Origin: an uncultured Rhodanobacter sp.
GTDB taxonomy: Bacteria; Pseudomonadota; Gammaproteobacteria; Xanthomonadales; Rhodanobacteraceae
Length of the DNA: 8,974 nucleotides
Direction: 5' to 3'
Assembly (NCBI GenBank): GCA_903827735.1
Contig: CAIKJM010000125.1
Coordinates: forward strand, 1-8,974
In this document: one piece after another, positions 5,229 to 8,974 of the stretch
How the letters are laid out: every line of letters begins with the position of its first letter
Numbering within the stretch: position 1 is the first letter of the stretch
The notes under the pieces: generated by a model
What the model saw: the letters and a program-made list of their open reading frames with translations, nothing else
Databases searched by the model: none
What the model was told of the DNA's origin: nothing
Program-made: the position numbers and the translations under genes

Positions 5229-6289
5229 CAGTGCACCTTGTCGATGGTGATATGTATCGGCCCCGTGGCATCGACCGCGACCACGCCGGCATCGCCTTCG
5301 AGATCGCCGGGCTGGGCGATCGCTTGTCCGCTGTGGCTGATGCGTGCGCCGACGAAGACCTTGGGCACGGATGAAAGCGAACGCTGCGGCGTCATCGCCA
5401 TCGCGTCGGTCAACGTGACGCTGACCGGCAGCGTGTCGGCATCCATCCGTGTAACGGCCAGCGGCATCGGCGGCCCGTTGGGCGCGCGCGCGTAGATGAA
5501 GAGCGTGTCGCCGCTGCCGACGCGCGCGCTCAGCGCCGGCGCTAGCTGGACTTGGACCCGCAATGCCGGACCGTGGGGCTTGTCAGTACTTGTCACTTGT
5601 ACAGCGGCATTTGGCGCCTGGGCCGACATGTCGCCACTGCGCGCATCGGCGGCTTTGATCTGCTCGGCCACGGCGTTGGCCACCGCGCTGCCCGGCTGCA
5701 GCAGCGGCAGCAGGTGACGCCAGGTAGCGGCGGCATCGGTAAACTGGTTTTGCTGAAACTGGCTGATACCCAGCAGCCAGAGGCCACGCTGATTGTCCGG
5801 CTGCTTGTCGACCGCCTGTTTCAGCAGCTGACGCGCGCGTTCGTCGATCATGTGCGTGGCCTGCAGCATCGAATCGGCCTCGGCCCAGCCGACCATGGCG
5901 TCCGTATTCCCGGCGTCGAGCTTTAGCACGTGGTCGTACGCGTCGCGGGCAGCATCCGGTTGATGCATGGCCGTAGTGGTCTGAGCCAGCAGCAGCCAGC
6001 CCTGCAGATCGTCGGGCTGCTGCGCCAGATGCGCGCGCAGATCGGCAAGCGCCTGGTCGATATTCACCGCCGGCGGCTGCACGGCAACGCCATCAAGCGT
6101 GGCCGGGGTTCCGATTTTTAGATACAGCCCCAGCGTGATCAGCGGCACGGCCAGGATAACCAGCAGCGCCAGAACGAACACGCTGCGCGGGCGTCCCTGT
6201 TGGCGGCCTCGGCGAAGCAGAGGCACCACAACCACGCCGATGGCGACGAGAACCATCAGCACGACGGTCAAGACAAAAGCCAGCTTCAC
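5228..6289 (-). CDS. ccmI: Cytochrome c biogenesis protein CcmI (CycH)
   Basis: 353 aa. CcmI binds apocytochrome c and presents it to the CcmF/CcmH haem ligation machinery at the outer face of the inner membrane. Two hydrophobic segments at about 3-24 and 37-57 are joined by a basic loop (RRGRQQGRPR), followed by TPR-type helices at about 75-195 (for example DDLQGWLLLAQTTTAMHQPD and NQRGLWLLGISQF). The C-terminal beta-rich region (LRVQVQLAPAL, GDTLFIYARAPNGPPMPLAV and the end of the chain) is the domain shared by CcmI and by the CcmI half of fused CcmH proteins. The start codon is GTG, preceded by AAGGGGA about six bases upstream, and overlaps the ccmH stop by four bases (GTGA). The stop overlaps the metX ATG. 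In E. coli the equivalent is fused to CcmH; here the two are separate. Confidence 0.9.
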   Translation of the reverse strand: MKLAFVLTVVLMVLVAIGVVVVPLLRRGRQQGRPRSVFVLALLVILAVPLITLGLYLKIGTPATLDGVAVQPPAVNIDQALADLRAHLAQQPDDLQGWLLLAQTTTAMHQPDAARDAYDHVLKLDAGNTDAMVGWAEADSMLQATHMIDERARQLLKQAVDKQPDNQRGLWLLGISQFQQNQFTDAAATWRHLLPLLQPGSAVANAVAEQIKAADARSGDMSAQAPNAAVQVTSTDKPHGPALRVQVQLAPALSARVGSGDTLFIYARAPNGPPMPLAVTRMDADTLPVSVTLTDAMAMTPQRSLSSVPKVFVGARISHSGQAIAQPGDLEGDAGVVAVDATGPIHITIDKVH

Positions 6290-6747
6290 CAGTCGTCCCC
6301 TTCATCGAGCGCGGTAGGCGTTGCTGCGGACATGGACGGTGTGACCGAGCGGCTGCGTTTGCGAATGGTGGCGACCACGGCGGCGGCGCCCACCAGCAGA
6401 ATCAGCAAGGGCCCGAACCAAAGCAGCCAGGTATTGCGCGCGACCGGCGGGTCGTACAGCACGAACTCCGAATAGCGATCGACCAGATACTGTTTGATTT
6501 GCGCATCGGTTTGGCCGTGCTGCATCAGCTGGAAAATCTGATTGCGCAGGTCGCGCGCGATCGGCGCGTTGGAATCGGCCAGCGTTTCGTTCTGGCACAT
6601 CGGACAGCGCAGCTGCGCGGTGAGATGCTGATAGCGCACTTCCTCGGCGTGATCCTTGAACGGCAGTGGCTCAATCGCCTGGGCTAGCGCGGCACTGGTA
6701 CACAGCAGCAGCGTCATCAGAAGTAGGGCGCGCAGCAGCGCACGCAT
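6286..6747 (-). CDS. ccmH: Cytochrome c maturation protein CcmH
   Basis: 153 aa, the short single-domain form. CcmH is a membrane-anchored thiol oxidoreductase that keeps the CXXCH motif of apocytochromes c reduced and works with CcmF and CcmG. The N-terminus is a signal sequence (about 1-24, ending ALAQA). The CcmH/NrfF signature is LRCPMCQN with redox cysteines C48 and C51, followed by IARDLRNQI and a membrane segment at about 107-128 (WLLWFGPLLILLVGAAAVV). The cytoplasmic tail is short. The ATG overlaps the ccmG stop by one base (TGATG), and AGGAG lies eight bases upstream. The 3' end overlaps ccmI by four bases. Identification is firm. Confidence 0.95.
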   Translation of the reverse strand: MRALLRALLLMTLLLCTSAALAQAIEPLPFKDHAEEVRYQHLTAQLRCPMCQNETLADSNAPIARDLRNQIFQLMQHGQTDAQIKQYLVDRYSEFVLYDPPVARNTWLLWFGPLLILLVGAAAVVATIRKRSRSVTPSMSAATPTALDEGDDW

Positions 6748-7289
6748 CAGCGCGGCTCCTGCGGCAGCGCGGCGATCGCCGGCTTCAGCTCGTTATCGAG
6801 CACCTCCGGCGTGATCGGGCCGATATGCTTGTAGCGGATCACGCCGTGCGCATCGACCAGAAAACTTTCCGGCGCCGCGTAGACGCCGAAGTCGATCGCG
6901 GTCTGTCCGCTGGTGTCGGCCATCAGCAGCGAGTACGGATTGCCGTGCGTGGCCAGCCACGCTTTCGCATCGTCCGGCGCGTCCTTGTAGTTGTAGCCGA
7001 CCAGCGCCACGCCCAGCGTCGGCGCCGCCGCCTGCAGCACCGGATGCTCGACGCCGCATTCGATGCACCAGCTGGCGAACACGTTGAGCAGGTAGGCCTT
7101 GCCGAGCAGTGATTCCCGCGTCACGGTCTGCGTTGGCTCGTACAGCAACGGCAGCTTGAAATCGGGCGCCGGCTTGTTGATCAGCGGTGAGGGTATGGCG
7201 GTCTGGTCGTGCCCGGTATTCCACCAGATGCCGAAACCCAGCAGGCCAGCCAGCAGCAGAAAGCCGATAAAAGGAATCAGGCGACTCAT
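6747..7289 (-). CDS. ccmG: Thiol:disulfide interchange protein DsbE/CcmG
   Basis: 180 aa. CcmG is a periplasmic, membrane-tethered thioredoxin-like reductant in cytochrome c maturation, receiving electrons from DsbD/CcdA and reducing CcmH or apocytochrome. There is an N-terminal anchor at about 4-22 (LIPFIGFLLLAGLLGFGIWW), then the thioredoxin fold from about residue 38 (NKPAPDFKLPLL). The active site is WCIEC with C75 and C78, and the cis-proline P140 lies in GVYAAPESFLVD, matching the family's GVYGAPETF motif. The frame is open upstream to 7421 inside ccmF, but the ATG at 7289 puts the membrane anchor at the very N-terminus, gives the usual length and overlaps the ccmF stop by four bases (ATGA). 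The active-site pair Ile-Glu between the cysteines is less usual than the Pro-containing pairs of many CcmG proteins. Confidence 0.94.
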   Translation of the reverse strand: MSRLIPFIGFLLLAGLLGFGIWWNTGHDQTAIPSPLINKPAPDFKLPLLYEPTQTVTRESLLGKAYLLNVFASWCIECGVEHPVLQAAAPTLGVALVGYNYKDAPDDAKAWLATHGNPYSLLMADTSGQTAIDFGVYAAPESFLVDAHGVIRYKHIGPITPEVLDNELKPAIAALPQEPR

Positions 7290-8974
7290 GTGCGGTTTTC
7301 CGCCAGCACCGAGGCGTGCATCGGCTCGGCTACGTCGACGATGGCAGTACGTCGCACGCGGAAGCGCCGATCGCAGGCGCTGACGAAGCCGCCCAGCATC
7401 ATCATCAGGCCGCCGAACCACAGCCAGCGAATGAACGGCTTGTAGTACAGGCGCAGCGCCCAGGCGCCGTCGATATGCTGCTTGTCCATCGGCTCGCCCA
7501 GCGCGACGTAAAGATCGCGGGTGACGCCGGGATCGATCGCCGATTCGGTCTGGATCTGCTCGCGCGTGTAGGTCCGCTTTTGCGGCTGCATCACGGCCAC
7601 GGGTTGGCCGTCGCGGGTCACCGTGACCGTGCCCTGATCCGCCCGCCAGTTCGGCCCCTGCGTTTCGCGCACGCCGTCGAAGCGGAAGTCGTAGCCGCCG
7701 ATCGTTTTGGTTTCACCCGGTGCCATGCGCACGTCGCTGGTCGCGCTGAGCGATTCGGACAGCAGCACGCCAATCAGAAAAATCGCTACGCCCGCGTGGG
7801 CGAGCAACATGCCGGCCATTTCAGCGGGATATCGCCGGCCGCGCGGCATCTCGCGCCAGCGCTTCACCACGTACAGCAGCACGCCAACCGCTACCCAAAC
7901 CGCCGCGGCCACGCCGGCAATCGCCTTGAGTTTGCCGTCGACAAAAAACGCGGCCACGATCGCGCAGGCCACGGCGGCGAGCAGCGCGCGCAGCAGCACT
8001 CGTTTCAGAATCTGAGGTTCTCCCTTGCCCCAGCGCAGGTACGGACCGAACGGCAGCAGCAGCACGATCGGCAGCATCAGCAGCGGAAACAGCAGGCCGA
8101 AGTAGGGCGGGCCGACCGAGATCTTGCCCAGGTTCAGCGCGTCGCCGATCAGCGGGAACAGCGTGCCCAGCAGCACCATGGCCGCCGCCACGGTAAACAT
8201 CAGGTTGCCGACCAGGATCGCGCTTTCGCGCGACACCACGGCGAAGGGTTTGCCGCCGGCGACCTTCGGCGCGCGCAGCGCATACAGCAGCAGCGAGCCA
8301 CCGACGACGAAGATCAGAAAGCACAGAATGAACAGGCCGCGGCGCGGATCGGAGGCAAACGAATGCACCGAAGTCAGCACGCCCGAACGCACCAGAAACG
8401 TTCCCAGCAGCGACAGCGAAAACGCGAAGATCGATAGCAGTATGGTCCACGCACGCAGCGAGCCGCGCTTCTCGGTCACCGCCTGCGCGTGAATCAGTGC
8501 GGTGCCGACCAGCCACGGCATAAAGCTGGCGTTTTCCACCGGATCCCAGAACCACCATCCGCCCCAGCCCAGTTCGGCATACGCCCACCAGCTGCCGGCG
8601 ACGATGCCGCAGGTGAGAAACGCCCAGGCGATATTCGTCCACGGCCGCGCCCAGCGCACCCAGGCCTGTTCCAGCTCGCCGCCCAGCAGCGCGGCGATGG
8701 AAAACGCGAAGGCGACCGAAAAGCCCACATAGCCCATGTAGATCACGGGTGGATGGAAGGTCATGCCCGGATCCTGCAGCACCGGATTCAGATCGCCGCC
8801 GTCGGGCGGCATCGGGATCAGCCGTCCAAACGGATCGGAGGTGAACAGGATAAAGGCGAGAAACCCGACCGAGATGATGCCGAGCACGCCGAGCACGCGC
8901 GCCGCAAAGGCCTCCGGCAGCTGACGGCTGAAGAACGCCAGCGCCAGCGTCCACACGTTGAGGATGAAGATCCA
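7286..8974 (-). CDS. ccmF: Haem lyase CcmF, 5' end truncated by window
   Basis: 562 residues are present, in frame to the last base; the family is usually about 640-660 aa, so roughly 80-100 N-terminal residues lie outside. CcmF is the multi-pass inner-membrane haem lyase that attaches haem to apocytochrome c. The tryptophan-rich WWD signature, WGGWWFWDPVEN, lies at about fragment residues 137-148, numbering from the codon at 8972-8974. Four histidines in conserved settings are visible: H74 (TFHPPVIYMG), H162 (ALIHAQAV), H204 (TSVHSFASDP) and H393 (LLAHAGVAIFLIG). Many hydrophobic segments span the chain, with a periplasmic-type domain near the C-terminus (about 405-510) and a last membrane segment (WLWFGGLMMMLGGF). 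A GTG at 8956 is internal, not the start, because the reading frame and family similarity continue upstream (WIFILNVWTLAL). The stop overlaps ccmG by four bases. Confidence 0.96.
   Translation of the reverse strand, partial: WIFILNVWTLALAFFSRQLPEAFAARVLGVLGIISVGFLAFILFTSDPFGRLIPMPPDGGDLNPVLQDPGMTFHPPVIYMGYVGFSVAFAFSIAALLGGELEQAWVRWARPWTNIAWAFLTCGIVAGSWWAYAELGWGGWWFWDPVENASFMPWLVGTALIHAQAVTEKRGSLRAWTILLSIFAFSLSLLGTFLVRSGVLTSVHSFASDPRRGLFILCFLIFVVGGSLLLYALRAPKVAGGKPFAVVSRESAILVGNLMFTVAAAMVLLGTLFPLIGDALNLGKISVGPPYFGLLFPLLMLPIVLLLPFGPYLRWGKGEPQILKRVLLRALLAAVACAIVAAFFVDGKLKAIAGVAAAVWVAVGVLLYVVKRWREMPRGRRYPAEMAGMLLAHAGVAIFLIGVLLSESLSATSDVRMAPGETKTIGGYDFRFDGVRETQGPNWRADQGTVTVTRDGQPVAVMQPQKRTYTREQIQTESAIDPGVTRDLYVALGEPMDKQHIDGAWALRLYYKPFIRWLWFGGLMMMLGGFVSACDRRFRVRRTAIVDVAEPMHASVLAENRT

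Noticed and set aside
7290..7421. Upstream extension of the ccmG open frame to 7421
   Set aside because: The extra 44 residues are Arg-rich, overlap the ccmF C-terminus and would bury the membrane anchor. The ATGA overlap at 7286-7289 is the normal operon arrangement.
8954..8956. GTG at 8956 as the ccmF start
   Set aside because: The frame continues to the window edge with CcmF-like residues (WIFILN), and the protein would lack about 100 family residues.

Overview
The window looks like chromosomal DNA of a GC-rich gammaproteobacterium, most likely Xanthomonadales (Rhodanobacter/Dyella/Luteibacter/Xanthomonas relatives). The evidence is the high GC content and codon use, a MetX-type acyltransferase that reads closely like the Xanthomonas succinyltransferase branch, and separate ccmH and ccmI genes. 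The taxon is inferred from remembered family sequences, not from a search.

Layout, left to right. (1) A complete minus-strand ribonuclease D gene (rnd, 2-1117). (2) Divergently, after a 100-bp gap, a plus-strand gene (1218-3155) for a membrane-anchored protein with a TPR-like middle and a C-terminal SUMF1/FGE-type domain. (3) A short bidirectional terminator hairpin (3179-3203) between this gene and a convergent minus-strand tRNA-Leu(CAA) (3214-3299). (4) Reading leftwards on the minus strand from the right edge: ccmF (5' end cut by the window), ccmG/dsbE, ccmH and ccmI, all joined by 1-4 nt stop/start overlaps. The same chain continues without a gap into a metX-family O-acyltransferase gene. 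(5) After a 122-nt gap with a good -10 box comes a cysteine dioxygenase gene, with the tRNA-Leu 25 nt beyond its stop. No gene-free stretch exceeds 300 bp.

How the genes fit together. CcmF, CcmG and CcmH handle thiol reduction and covalent haem ligation to apocytochromes c outside the inner membrane, and CcmI acts as apocytochrome chaperone. The last gene of the chain, the MetX-like enzyme, makes an activated O-acyl serine or homoserine for cysteine/methionine synthesis. The next gene degrades free cysteine. A sulfur/thiol theme therefore runs through the right two thirds, although the grouping may be coincidental.

Most unusual signal. The metX reading frame carries an in-frame insertion of 27 codons (81 bp). 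A 72-bp GC-rich, repeat-containing segment is bounded by a perfect 9-bp direct repeat (4540-4548 and 4621-4629), like a target-site duplication. The segment has imperfect terminal inverted repeats and two nested direct repeats, and is open in five of six frames. It looks like a small palindromic, coding-compatible repeat element captured inside an essential-type enzyme whose catalytic triad is intact. The rest of the window is mostly ordinary housekeeping sequence.
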